A stretch of 64,000 nucleotides of DNA from Aphrocallistes beatrix (taxonomy: Eukaryota; Porifera; Hexactinellida; Sceptrulophora; Aphrocallistidae). The notes beneath the pieces were generated by a model, which saw only the letters and a program-made list of their open reading frames with translations, was not told the DNA's origin and did no database searches. The position numbers were made by a program, and so were the translations under genes. The DNA lies in NCBI GenBank assembly GCA_963281255.1, contig OY725497.1:558001-622000 (forward strand), given 5' to 3'. Positions 8,407 to 18,889 of the stretch are shown here, piece by piece. Each line of letters starts with the position of its first letter. Positions within the stretch are counted from its first letter, which is position 1.

Positions 8407-11400
8407 CGCCTCAGATTTCTCAGCATGCTCAGATTTAATTCTCAGCATGCTCAGATTTCTCAGCATGCTCAGATTTCTCAGCATGCTCAGATTTCTCAAC
8501 ATGCTCAGATTTCTCAGCATGCTCAGATTTCTCAACATGCTCAGATTTCTCAGCATGCTCAGATTTAAATCTCAGCATGCTCAGATTTCTCAGCATGCTC
8601 AGATTTAATTCTCAGCATGCTCAGATTTCTCAGCATGCTCAGATTTCTCAACATGCTCAGATTTCTCAGCATGCTCAGATTTAATTCTCAGCATGCTCAG
8701 ATTTAATTCTCAGCATGCTCAGATTTCTCAGCATGCTCAGATTTCTCAGCATGCTCAGATTTAATTCTCAGCATGCTCAGATTTAATTCTCAGCATGCTC
8801 AGATTTCTCAACATGCTCAGATTTCTCAGCATGCTCAGATTTCTCAGCATGCTCAGATTTCTCAGCATGCTCAGATTTCTCAGCATGCTCAGATTTAATT
8901 CTCAGCATGCTCAGATTTCTCAGCATGCTCAGATTTCTCAGCATGCTCAGATTTCTCAGCATGCTCAGATTTCTCAACATGCTCAGATTTCTCAGCATGC
9001 TCAGATTTCTCAGCATGCTCAGATTTAATTCTCAGCATGCTCAGATTTAATTCTCAGCATGCTCAGATTTCTCAGCATGCTCAAATTTCTCAGCATGCTC
9101 AGATTTCTCAGCATGCTCAGATTTCTCAGCATGCTCAGATTTCTCAGCATGCTCAGATTTAATTCTCAGCATGCTCAGATTTCTCAGCATGCTCAGATTT
9201 CTCAGCATGCTCAGATTTCTCAGCATGCTCAGATTTCTCAACATGCTCAGATTTCTCGGCATGCTCAGATTTAATTCTCAGCATGCTCAGATTTCTCAGC
9301 ATGCTCAGATTTAATTCTCAGCATGCTCAGATTTAATTCTCAGCATGCTCAGATTTCTCAGCATGCTCAGATTTAATTCTCAGCATGCTCAGATTTCTCA
9401 GCATGCTCAGATTTCTCAGCATGCTCAGATTTCTCAGCATGCTCAGATTTAATTCTCAGCATGCTCAGATTTCTCAACATGCTCAGATTTCTCAGCATGC
9501 TCAGATTTCTCAGCATGCTCAGATTTCTCAGCATGCTCAGATTTAATTCTCAGCATGCTCAGATTTCTCAGCATGCTCAGATTTCTCAGCATGCTCAGAT
9601 TTCTCAGCATGCTCAGATTTAATTCTCAGCATGCTCAGATTTCTCAGCATGCTCAGATTTCTCAGCATGCTCAGATTTAATTCTCAGCATGCTCAGATTT
9701 CTCAGCATGCTCAGATTTCTCAGCATGCTCAGATTTCTCAACATGCTCAGATTTCTCAGCATGCTCAGATTTCTCAGCATGCTCAGATTTCTCAGCATGC
9801 TCAGATTTCTCAACATGCTCAGATTTCTCAGCATGCTCAGATTTAATTCTCAGCATGCTCAGATTTCTCAGCATGCTCAGATTTAATTCTCAGCATGCTC
9901 AGATTTCTCAGCATGCTCAGATTTAATTCTCAGCATGCTCAGATTTAATTCTCAGCATGCTCAGATTTCTCAGCATGCTCAGATTTAATTCTCAGCATGC
10001 TCAGATTTCTCAGCATGCTCAGATTTCTCAGCATGCTCAGATTTCTCAACATGCTCAGATTTCTCAGCATGCTCAGATTTCTCAGCATGCTCAGATTTCT
10101 CAGCATGCTCAGATTTCTCAGCATGCTCATATTTCTCAGCATGCTCAGATTTAATTCTCAGCATGCTCAGATTTCTCAGCATGCTCAGATTTCTCAGCAT
10201 GCTCAGATTTCTCAGCATGCTCAGATTTCTCAGCATGCTCAGATTTAATTCTCAGCATGCTCAGATTTCTCAGCATGCTCAGATTTCTCAGCATGCTCAG
10301 ATTTCTCAGCATGCTCAGATTTCTCAACATGCTCAGATTTCTCAGCATGCTCAGATTTAATTCTCAGCATGCTCAGATTTCTCAGCATGCTCAGATTTAA
10401 TTCTCAGCATGCTCAGATTTCTCAGCATGCTCAGATTTAATTCTCAGCATGCTCAGATTTCTCAGCATGCTCAGATTTCTCAGCATGCTCAGATTTAATT
10501 CTCAGCATGCTCAGATTTCTCAGCATGCTCAGATTTAATTCTCAGCATGCTCAGATTTCTCAGCATGCTCAGATTTCTCAACATGCTCAGATTTCTCAGC
10601 ATGCTCAGATTTCTCAGCATGCTCAGATTTCTCAGCATGCTCAGATTTCTCAGCATGCTCAGATTTCTCAGCATGCTCAGATTTAATTCTCAGCATGCTC
10701 AGATTTCTCAACATGCTCAGATTTCTCAGCATGCTCAGATTTCTCAGCATGCTCAGATTTCTCAGCATGCTCAGATTTCTCAGCATGCTCAGATTTCTCA
10801 GCATGCTCAGATTTCTCAACATGCTCAGATTTCTCAGCATGCTCAGATTTCTCAGCATGCTCAGATTTAATTCTCAGCATGCTCAGATTTCTCAGCATGC
10901 TCAGATTTCTCAACATGCTCAGATTTCTCAGCATGCTCAGATTTCTCAGCATGCTCAGATTTCTCAGCATGCTCAGATTTAATTCTCAGCATGCTCAGAT
11001 TTCTCAGCATGCTCAGATTTAATTCTCAGCATGCTCAGATTTCTCAGCATGCTCAGATTTCTCAGCATGCTCAGATTTAATTCTCAGCATGCTCAGATTT
11101 CTCAGCATGCTCAGATTTCTCAGCATGCTCAGATTTCTCAGCATGCTCAGATTTCTCAACATGCTCAGATTTCTCAGCATGCTCAGATTTCTCAGCATGC
11201 TCAGATTTCTCAGCATGCTCAGATTTAATTCTCAGCATGCTCAGATTTCTCAACATGCTCAGATTTCTCAGCATGCTCAGATTTCTCAGCATGCTCAGAT
11301 TTCTCAGCATGCTCAGATTTCTCAGCATGCTCAGATTTCTCAACATGCTCAGATTTCTCAGCATGCTCAGATTTCTCAGCATGCTCAGATTTCTCAGCAT

Positions 11401-12194
11401 GCTCAGATTTCTCAGCATGCTCAGATTTCTCAGCATGCTCAGATTTCTCAACATGCTCAGATTTCTCAGCATGCTCAGATTTCTCAGCATGCTCAGATTT
11501 CTCAGCATGCTCAGATTTCTCAGCATGCTCAGATTTAATTCTCAGCATGCTCAGATTTCTCAACATGCTCAGATTTCTCAGCATGCTCAGATTTCTCAGC
11601 ATGCTCAGATTTCTCAGCATGCTCAGATTTAATTCTCAGCATGCTCAGATTTCTCAGCATGCTCAGATTTAATTCTCAGCATGCTCAGATTTCTCAGCAT
11701 GCTCAGATTTCTCAGCATGCTCAGATTTCTCAACATGCTCAGATTTCTCAGCATGCTCAGATTTAAATCTCAGCATGCTCAGATTTCTCAGCATGCTCAG
11801 ATTTAATTCTCAGCATGCTCAGATTTCTCAGCATGCTCAGATTTCTCAACATGCTCAGATTTCTCAGCATGCTCAGATTTAAATCTCAGCATGCTCAGAT
11901 TTCTCAGCATGTTCAGATTTAATTCTCAGCATGCTCAGATTTAATTCTCAGCATGCTCAGATTTCTCAGCATGTTCAGATTTCTCAGCATGCTCAGATTT
12001 CTCAGCATGCTCAGATTTCTCAACATGCTCAGATTTCTCAGCATGCTCAGATTTCTCAGCATGCTCAGATTTCTCAGCATGCTCAGATTTCTCAGCATGC
12101 TCAGATTTAATTCTCAGCATGCTCAGATTTCTCAGCATGCTCAGATTTAATTCTCAGCATGCTCAGATTTCTCAGCATGCTCAGATTTCTCAAC
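8407..12194. repeat. Satellite array, 18/22-bp units
   Basis: About 3.8 kb is built from an 18-bp unit, CTCAGCATGCTCAGATTT, and a 22-bp form that adds AATT. The length implies about 200 units. Each unit holds the palindrome AGCATGCT. Rare variants are CAACATG for CAGCATG, ATGTTC for ATGCTC, and AAAT in place of AATT. Because 18 is a multiple of three, runs of short units stay open in frames of both strands (QISQHA and MLRFLS types). These frames are by-products, not genes. The array lies between the decayed membrane/AK2 units and the intact AK2, probably at a rearrangement joint. Confidence 0.95.
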
Positions 12195-12257
12195 TGATAT
12201 TAATTAATAGGAATATTGAAGTATTTATACCTAAAGTGGGTTATATTACATATATTT

Positions 12258-12456
12258 AGTGCATATCTCAACATGGTTCAATACTTTGATATTACTTGTA
12301 ATTAGCTTCAAAGTATGGCTGCGGAAGCAAATTCTTGTGTTAACCAAATATGCTACATCCTGTAAGGAATTCGCAGGATTTAATATTGTCACGTCTAGCA
12401 CATTTTGAGGTATTGAAGATGTGGCAGTATTGTTACTAATTGGGAACTTCAATATC
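12258..12456. pseudogene. Chimeric remnant: AK2 start joined to membrane gene fragment
   Basis: From 12,258 to about 12,338 the sequence matches an AK2 leader and first codons on the plus strand (GCTTCAAAGTATGGCTGCGG then AAGCAAATTCTTGTGTTA). It then switches to sequence related to the middle of the membrane gene in antisense (TGTAAGGAATT.GCAG.ATTTAATATTGTCA). The joint shows a deletion between two array units. Nothing here is functional. Confidence 0.75.
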
Positions 12457-12529
12457 AACTCGGTTAGTACGTACTTACGGATAGTAGGTACTTTTTCCGC
12501 TTCCCGGAGGGGTATGTACTAACCGAGTT
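12457..12529. repeat. Short inverted-repeat element (73 bp)
   Basis: The arms AACTCGGTTAGTACGTAC and GTATGTACTAACCGAGTT pair with one mismatch in 18 and enclose about 37 bases. It may be a very small foldback element. It interrupts the membrane gene remnant that follows. Confidence 0.75.
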
Positions 12530-12569
12530 CTACTGTAGTACTGGATAAACATCTAATACCACTTGCCAT
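12530..12569 (-). pseudogene. N-terminal stub of a membrane family gene
   Basis: The minus strand reads ATG GCA AGT GGT ATT, the same MASGI start as copy 3. It then carries a 12-base deletion and stops inside the foldback element. It shows that the intact AK2 once had a head-to-head membrane gene partner. Confidence 0.75.
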
Positions 12570-12690
12570 GCCAGAACTTAGTATTTTTATAGCTTATCAT
12601 CACAATTTATACTCACTTCATACTTAGTGTATATGAATTCTACTCAGCATTCATTTCAATACTTTGATTTTTATAAATTAGCTTCAAACA
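12570..12690 (+). promoter_or_regulatory. AK2 promoter and 5' UTR
   Basis: This is the intact version of the conserved head-to-head spacer (near copy at 5876-5963), continuing through AATTAGCTTCAAACA to the AK2 ATG. TTTTATAGCTTATC is a possible TATA-like stretch, but its role is a guess. Confidence 0.45.
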
Positions 12691-13371
12691 ATGGCTGCAG
12701 AAGTAAAACCTTGTGCTAGGATAATTCTAATGGGACCCCCGGGAGCTGGTAAGGGGACACAAGCAATGGCCATTCTAGAACATTACTCAGTGAAGCACCT
12801 GGCCACGGGAGATATGCTGAGGGCCATGATAACTTCAGGCCACGAGTTAGGGAAGAAATGCAAAGCTATTATGGACAAGGGTGGGTTGGTAGACGACGAG
12901 TTAGTTGTCAGTATCATCCAAGAAAATCTGACCAAACTGGAAAAGGGGATGGGATTCATGCTTGATGGGTTCCCTCGAACCATAAAACAAGCAGAACTCC
13001 TTGACCAACTGTTAGTCACCCTCAGTTCAAAGATAGATGCCGTGATCGAGATCCATGTTGAAAGTGAAGTACTCATAAAACGGATAACAGGACGCTTGTT
13101 GCATAAAGCCAGTGGAAGAACTTACCACGAAACCTTCAAACCGCCAAAGGTACCAATGGTCGACGACGTGACAGGAGAACCTCTAGAAAAGAGGTCAGAT
13201 GACACCGAAGAAGCGCTCAAAACAAGATTAGAAACCTACCACACTCAGACCAAACCTCTGGTTGAGTATTTTAAAAAGAAAGGTCTCCACACTGTTTTAG
13301 ACGGAAATAAGCCTGAAGAAGAGGTGTTCAAGGATATCCAAGCCATTTTGACTCCCGGAGGAAAACTTTAG
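12691..13371 (+). CDS. AK2: Adenylate kinase 2
   Basis: The protein is 226 residues, close to the 239 of vertebrate AK2. It interconverts ATP and AMP with two ADP; the animal AK2 branch acts in the mitochondrial intermembrane space. The P-loop GPPGAGKGTQ is at 15-24, followed by the AMP-binding segment (HLATGDMLRAM) and DGFPRT at about 90. A long LID (ITGRLLHKASGRTYHETF.PPK, then DDVTGEPLEKRSDD) separates AK2 from short cytosolic AK1 forms. It is one exon, intact, and the only functional kinase of the array. The AK2 pseudogenes upstream derive from copies of it, their 3' flank matching its UTR. Confidence 0.95.
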   Translation: MAAEVKPCARIILMGPPGAGKGTQAMAILEHYSVKHLATGDMLRAMITSGHELGKKCKAIMDKGGLVDDELVVSIIQENLTKLEKGMGFMLDGFPRTIKQAELLDQLLVTLSSKIDAVIEIHVESEVLIKRITGRLLHKASGRTYHETFKPPKVPMVDDVTGEPLEKRSDDTEEALKTRLETYHTQTKPLVEYFKKKGLHTVLDGNKPEEEVFKDIQAILTPGGKL

Positions 13372-13602
13372 ACTTTCTTAGTATATGAAAGCATACAGAA
13401 CTGATTAGTTAGTTTAGTCAATTTTTAGTCAGGAGTCATTTAGGTATTTTCTCCGATTGAGTTATTTTCTAGGAATAATAACATGCTGATAAATCATGGT
13501 ATTTATCCCTTGGCTTAGGTAATGCCACTATCATTAATTCCATAGAAATACGTAGTTACAATACTAACATGTATATATGTATTATCCTAATGAAATCATT
13601 AG

Positions 13603-16378
13603 ATGCTTACACGGGTTTCTTCCCGTTGGAGAACTTTTAGTATCTTCTGCTTAGTGCTTTCTCTTCTTTCTGCTCAGTCATTAGGATTGTATTGGTTCGG
13701 TATCTCGGCGCTTATACTTACGGTATTCTGCGTGGGAGTAGTGTTAGCCATTAATGATCGAATCTCCAAAGAAGAGAAAGAAAAAGTTAATGTGTTATAC
13801 GAGTTGAGATCTCCGAATAATGACTCGCAAACTCTCACTCAGGGCTTATCCATGGTGCAGGATGCAATTCAAGAGCGCATCAGTACAAAGCAACACGAGT
13901 ACAACTTTCTCATGCATGGGGGACCAAGGGAGCTAACTAGAATAAGACAGTTGGACGACGTCATCAATAGAATGATTGAGCTTTGTATCCAGGACTTCAT
14001 ACAGGGCTGGTACTCCAAACTGAATTCGGATCAAGCTTTTCTAATTGAGACGCGCATTCTGATCGAGCGCTGCATCATCACAGGAAGTCAAAAGGTGCGA
14101 GCTGCCGACTGGTTCGCCTTCTTAACAAAACGGATTATACAGGAAGTGTTGACACATATTCAGGTGTACAAAGCCGCAGAGCAGCAGATGTTAGCTCAGT
14201 CCCTGAGACAGAATGAAGGAAAAGATGACAAGGCTCAATCTCTCTCCCTCGAAGACTGGTTCTTCAAAATGGAGCAGGAGAAAACTCAAGATAGTTTTCA
14301 GGTGGTCATAGATTTAACTTAAATAAGTCCTACGATGAGAATTATTCCTAAAACACTCCGAATTATGATTCTATGAAATTTAACATCTCACTTCTTCCTA
14401 GGCAGTTTGCACCTCTTCAGCAAATGAGTTGGAATACCAAAAACTGATGGTGGACATCCTAATGGTGTTTCTGCTACCAGAGAATGAATATGAATGTGTT
14501 CTGTTGAGAGATCTATTGAAGGAGGTGATCACCATGAGATTGATTGGTCCTGCGATTAATTACGCATCAAAGGCGAATACAATCAATTACATAATCAACT
14601 CCAGATCTCTCTCTTCTACGATCAATGCCAAAGCATTCGCAAAGTGAGTAATTCGACCACCCAACTCCGTTTGAATTTGCGTCGATTCAACATGTTTTAT
14701 TGTTCTGTATACTCAACATAGATATCTGGAGAGCGCTTATATCCCAGCGGCAGATCTCGAATGTGTGATACTGTTCTTCGATAAAGAGATTCAAGAGCTG
14801 ACACGTAAAGGCTCCTCAGACCGTGAGCATTCGCGCTTAGAGAGTATGAAGAGTTTGAGAGATTATTGCAAATGTCGTGTGAAACAATCAAGGGAAGAAC
14901 CCAATAAGCTTGAACTCTCCAACACGAGTTTCAAGGGTAGAGCCATGATGAGTCTGGTTTATAACGTAGAATTGTCCGATAGCGTGCTAGAGTTCTTGAG
15001 CAGGTCTCAGGAGACGAGGAGAGAAGCTCAGTTCTTAGAAGATGTACTCACTTTTTCTGATAACTATAAATTCATTGATGATGGCGATGGAAGAAACACA
15101 CAAAAGTCCATGAAAGAGAATGCAACGTTGATATTCTGTAACTACCTCAGCGAAAGCTCGGATACGTATGTACAATTAGAAGGAAAAACATTAGAAAATA
15201 TAGCTAAAATACTCTTCAGTCAATCCCCAATAAATAATAACATTTTTAAAGAGGCGATTGCGAATGTTTGTCATAAACTGCAAGAGTTAGGTTCACACCA
15301 GGCGTTTCTGAATCATTGCAACACTCAAGGAAACAAGCACGAAGAAGTCATCATACGTTCCAACCCAAATACGCTCGATCACGCTGCGATTATTCTAAGT
15401 TGCACCAGTATCAAGAGCAATGTCTCTGACTTCTCAATCGAAGCAGACACCAACTTGCTAACCCGCTCCATAGTACAGTACAAGCTCGATATCGAGTGCA
15501 CGCTCGAGAATGGAGAGTATTATCATTGGAGTATGCAGAAGAGATTCTCCGATTTTGATGCATTTCACAAAAGTATTTTAGAGAATGGCATCTACCTCCC
15601 ACCCGATTTGACTCTCCCGCAGAAGTTTGGGATGTTCGCCTCCACTCAGGCGCTGGCAGAAGCGCGACGTAAAGCGATCGAAGTTTACTTGAATCGGTTA
15701 CTCGATCTGATCCGAGCGCTGCCCGGACTTCGAGATCAACTCGCGAAATTCTTCGCTCCACACCGAATTCAGAACAACACTTCAGCTAAGAATAGCTCCG
15801 GAAGTAACGACCAAGTTCAGAATGAGATTCCAGAGACGGACTCGGAGAGTGACCAGCTTATCAAGCGGTTCCTAGAATTGATGCGGGAGATATTCGACCT
15901 CAAGCCTGAAGAGGACCATTCTTTCTACATCTCACTCAGCTCTATCATATTGCAGAGCATTATCAAGACAGCGAAAGGTGACAAATTACACAGAAAGCTG
16001 TACGAAAGCTATTCCGAATACACCGATCCCTCGTTCCTCTCCACTGTTCTCACCATGCTCACCGATTCCATCTGGCCACAGGGCATCTATAGAGGACTGT
16101 CTCCACAGACTCCGGACACTAATCGCAAGGCGAGAAAAAGTCGGTTAGGGATTGCAGCAAGAATTCGTCTTCTGAATTCTCTCCCAGAAGAATTGGTGAC
16201 ATTTCTGACCAGCAAAGTAACAGATAAGGGCATGAATAGACTCTATGCCATGGTACAGTCGAAGGTACTTAACAAACGGTTCATTTACGTCATCATCGAG
16301 TCAGCTCTCGAGTTTATGCTTCCGGACACGATAGTTAAACAAGAGCTAGCTGAGTTGAGAGCTCTGCTATCCACATAA
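13603..16378 (+). CDS. Sorting nexin, SNX13/14/25 family (PXA-PX-nexin C)
   Basis: Three exons (13,603-14,301; 14,402-14,643; 14,722-16,378) join in phase with GT-AG borders to give about 865 residues. Two membrane segments near 15-58 anchor it, probably in the ER. A PXA domain spans roughly 90-340. A degenerate RGS-like region follows at about 400-525 (LEFLSRSQETRREAQFLEDV). A PX domain is at about 560-660 (RFSDFDAFHKSI, LPPDLTLPQKFG, RRKAIEVYLNRLL), and a nexin C domain covers about 690-850. Family members tether ER to endosomes or lipid droplets and bind phosphoinositides or lipids. It is paralogous to the SNX25-like gene at 18,890. Which vertebrate orthologue it matches is not clear. Confidence 0.85.
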
Positions 16379-16727
16379 CTCCACGTTTTTACTGAAAACT
16401 CAAATATGAACGGTGAGCAAGCTAACACGAAATCGCTGGTATATATGTATATGTCTATTGCTGTGTATAATATATATCATAATTTGTGTTGTTAGTGTGT
16501 CTTTTCTCTTGATATAGTACTAATCTTCATGGATTCTTTTTCAACCATTTCTTAACTATTTTCGATATAATAAAAGTTGAACTAAACTCTAAATTCGCAA
16601 AAGTATACACGTACTATGCACGTTATTATTTCGATAGTTTCAAATTATTTGTATTTTGTGTTTAATTTGGGATCTTGTCTCCCTGTAATTACAATCATCT
16701 TTATTTTTTACCTAACAGATATTCCAA
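16379..16727. other. Intergenic, AT-rich
   Basis: This holds the 3' UTR of the sorting nexin and the 5' flank of the asteroid homologue. No repeat or hairpin stands out. Confidence 0.4.
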
Positions 16728-18503
16728 ATGGGTCTGAAGGGCCTTTTTTCTGTCATTAAAGACAACCAGCATCTCTGGATGAATATCAGCACCATTCAAC
16801 GCCCAGCCAAACTTGTCATTGACGGCCGTACCATTGCGAACTCGATCTACAGCGACTGTAGATTTGATGGTTTGTGCGGTGGACAGTATACAGAATATTT
16901 TGAGAGGATTATTCGGTTATTTTTCAGACTCAAATCTTTTGGATTCGACATTGTGATATTGATGGAGTGTGGGAAGCAGGAGAATAATGATGTTGATATA
17001 TACGATCGGCGGATGACAAGATGGATCCAGTTTAGAAAATCCCTCAAAGAGGGAGAGCCGTACTCACGACTCCCTCTTTTGGGCTATTACATCTTCATCA
17101 AAGCTGCGAATATTCTCGACTTAAAAATATTACCAACTGATATAGACACTACTATTTCTTTGCTGGGAATCGCGAAACTTTCCAACGCCTACGTTCTCAC
17201 CAACCGCAATGATTCGTTCATCTGTGACATCCCTGGTGTGCTTACCCTCAACTATATTTCATGGCAAGGAGATAAACTTCACGGGAAATTCTACGCTTTC
17301 AGTCGCTTCCTCAAATTCACAAACTTGACTCCCAGCTTCATCCCGCTCCTATTTCTCCTCTCGTCCCCTGAAACCTACATCTCCAACTCGTATTGCGTAC
17401 AGGAAGTGAATCAAACTTTCAACCAGCTGACTTCAATGCCCATCCATGCCACAGGCGAAAAACTGTACTTCAGACGGAGGTTTGATCGTGCTCTGTCCTA
17501 CCTCCAAGCCCATGGGCATGAATATATTTTCGCGTACCAGCAACTGCGATCGCGATTAGAACAACGGTTCCATGCGACCATGGACGATTCCTTAGACCTC
17601 GCCAACACCAAGATATACAACCCCGAGAAGCTAGGCTCTCTCGACATCAGCAAGCATAACTTTGGCATGGACTACTCCAACACGCTAGGAGGACATCCCG
17701 ACATTTCGTCCCGACTTTTATTTAGAGTCGACTACGGATTTTGGGGAGCATTAGGACTCAATGACCAGTGCGTGTTCGTGTCAACACGTGCGGAAAATTT
17801 CGCGGAAGAGGCAGCTGGACTTATTTCGCGGCACATTCGTAGGATTATATATGGAATTATCTCTAAAGATGAATCTGTTATTATTAAAGAGCATTTGCGA
17901 TCAAAGGAACCACTCAGTCACACACTAGACAATGTGACTCCCATCAAGGATTATAAAGGTGTTACGATCCCTTACATCGTCTCCATTGATGAACTAAGTC
18001 AGCAAGAAAAGGCCAAACTTCTGTTCCACTGTCTTGACTTCGACCCATCTCTGTTTCTAGACCTTCCTAAGTACTGGTATCTACCCGTCTTGTCGGTGCA
18101 CTTCTGGTTGTCTCGCAGGGAGAGGCGAGTTTCTGAGAATGCTTGTAAGCTACTCATCCTCTGCTTCTTAGCTTGTTCTAATGGAGAAGATCTTAGTGCA
18201 GAGTTATCACCAATGATGATATCAAGTCCTGCAGTCAATGATAACATCGGGACTCTCCAGCAGATTGCAGAGTGGCAGTTCGTTGTGTTTGATATCATGG
18301 CTCTCAAGAGTCTCCTAGGGTTAGACAGTTTGTTGATTTCCCCTGAGCGTTTGTACAACGGACATTTCTACTTTTCAATGATCATTAATGATAAATTTGC
18401 CAACAGAGTTAAAAGTTTTATTCTCGTCAATGAAGAAGTTTTCCACCTTTACGAAAAAATAACAGAAATCGCTCTTGCTCCAATCCTCTCTCCATCTTCA
18501 TAG
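16728..18503 (+). CDS. ASTE1: Asteroid homologue (FEN/XPG-like nuclease fold)
   Basis: The single exon encodes 591 residues. The N-terminus MGLKGLFSVIKDN and VIDGRTIANSIY are the XPG-N pattern of asteroid proteins, with the first acidic position in IDG. The second block lies at about 125-160 (LKILPTDIDTTISLLGIAKLSNAYVLTNRNDSFI), where the acidic cluster of active FEN enzymes is only partly kept. ASTE1 in vertebrates is a structure-specific nuclease acting at double-strand breaks with shieldin. Drosophila asteroid was linked to EGF receptor signalling. The rest is helical and divergent, as in the family. It lies between two sorting nexins on the same strand with no sign of functional coupling. 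Confidence 0.82.
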   Translation: MGLKGLFSVIKDNQHLWMNISTIQRPAKLVIDGRTIANSIYSDCRFDGLCGGQYTEYFERIIRLFFRLKSFGFDIVILMECGKQENNDVDIYDRRMTRWIQFRKSLKEGEPYSRLPLLGYYIFIKAANILDLKILPTDIDTTISLLGIAKLSNAYVLTNRNDSFICDIPGVLTLNYISWQGDKLHGKFYAFSRFLKFTNLTPSFIPLLFLLSSPETYISNSYCVQEVNQTFNQLTSMPIHATGEKLYFRRRFDRALSYLQAHGHEYIFAYQQLRSRLEQRFHATMDDSLDLANTKIYNPEKLGSLDISKHNFGMDYSNTLGGHPDISSRLLFRVDYGFWGALGLNDQCVFVSTRAENFAEEAAGLISRHIRRIIYGIISKDESVIIKEHLRSKEPLSHTLDNVTPIKDYKGVTIPYIVSIDELSQQEKAKLLFHCLDFDPSLFLDLPKYWYLPVLSVHFWLSRRERRVSENACKLLILCFLACSNGEDLSAELSPMMISSPAVNDNIGTLQQIAEWQFVVFDIMALKSLLGLDSLLISPERLYNGHFYFSMIINDKFANRVKSFILVNEEVFHLYEKITEIALAPILSPSS

Positions 18504-18889
18504 CAAATTATAAACTGTCTCGACTTGTTTATAGTATCTAATACTTGTTTGTTTATTTAATTAAATGTAGATGGAGTTTAACTTTTTAGTTGATATTATT
18601 AGCGTTCTTGTCAATAAACTGTAATTTATTAGTCTCTTAATGTAGTTGGTCATTGCTCATCCCAGTAAAACTGACAAAAAATATTGTGGCGTGGCTATAA
18701 TTGCTTCTACGCCATTAACTGAGATAATTTTATGCGAACTTTGCACGGATTAGGATTTCATTCTCTTTTTTTATTCCATATAGCATGTGTTTATGAATAA
18801 ACTATATGCGTACTTTAAGTGATTCTGCATCTAATTGCTCTGTTTTGATTCAAATCTGCGATAATTAATCTAGCGGCACCTGACTGGTG
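18504..18889. other. Intergenic spacer
   Basis: About 385 AT-rich bases. No gene or repeat was recognised. Confidence 0.4.

Noticed and set aside
8407..12194. Many open frames of 65-149 residues on both strands in the satellite
   Set aside because: They arise because an 18-bp period keeps every frame open and encode only the hexapeptides QISQHA, MLRFLS and the like. Both strands are equally open, so they are not evidence of a protein.
8407..12194. CRISPR-like array
   Set aside because: The repeats abut directly or are separated by a constant AATT. There are no unique spacers, and the genome is eukaryotic.
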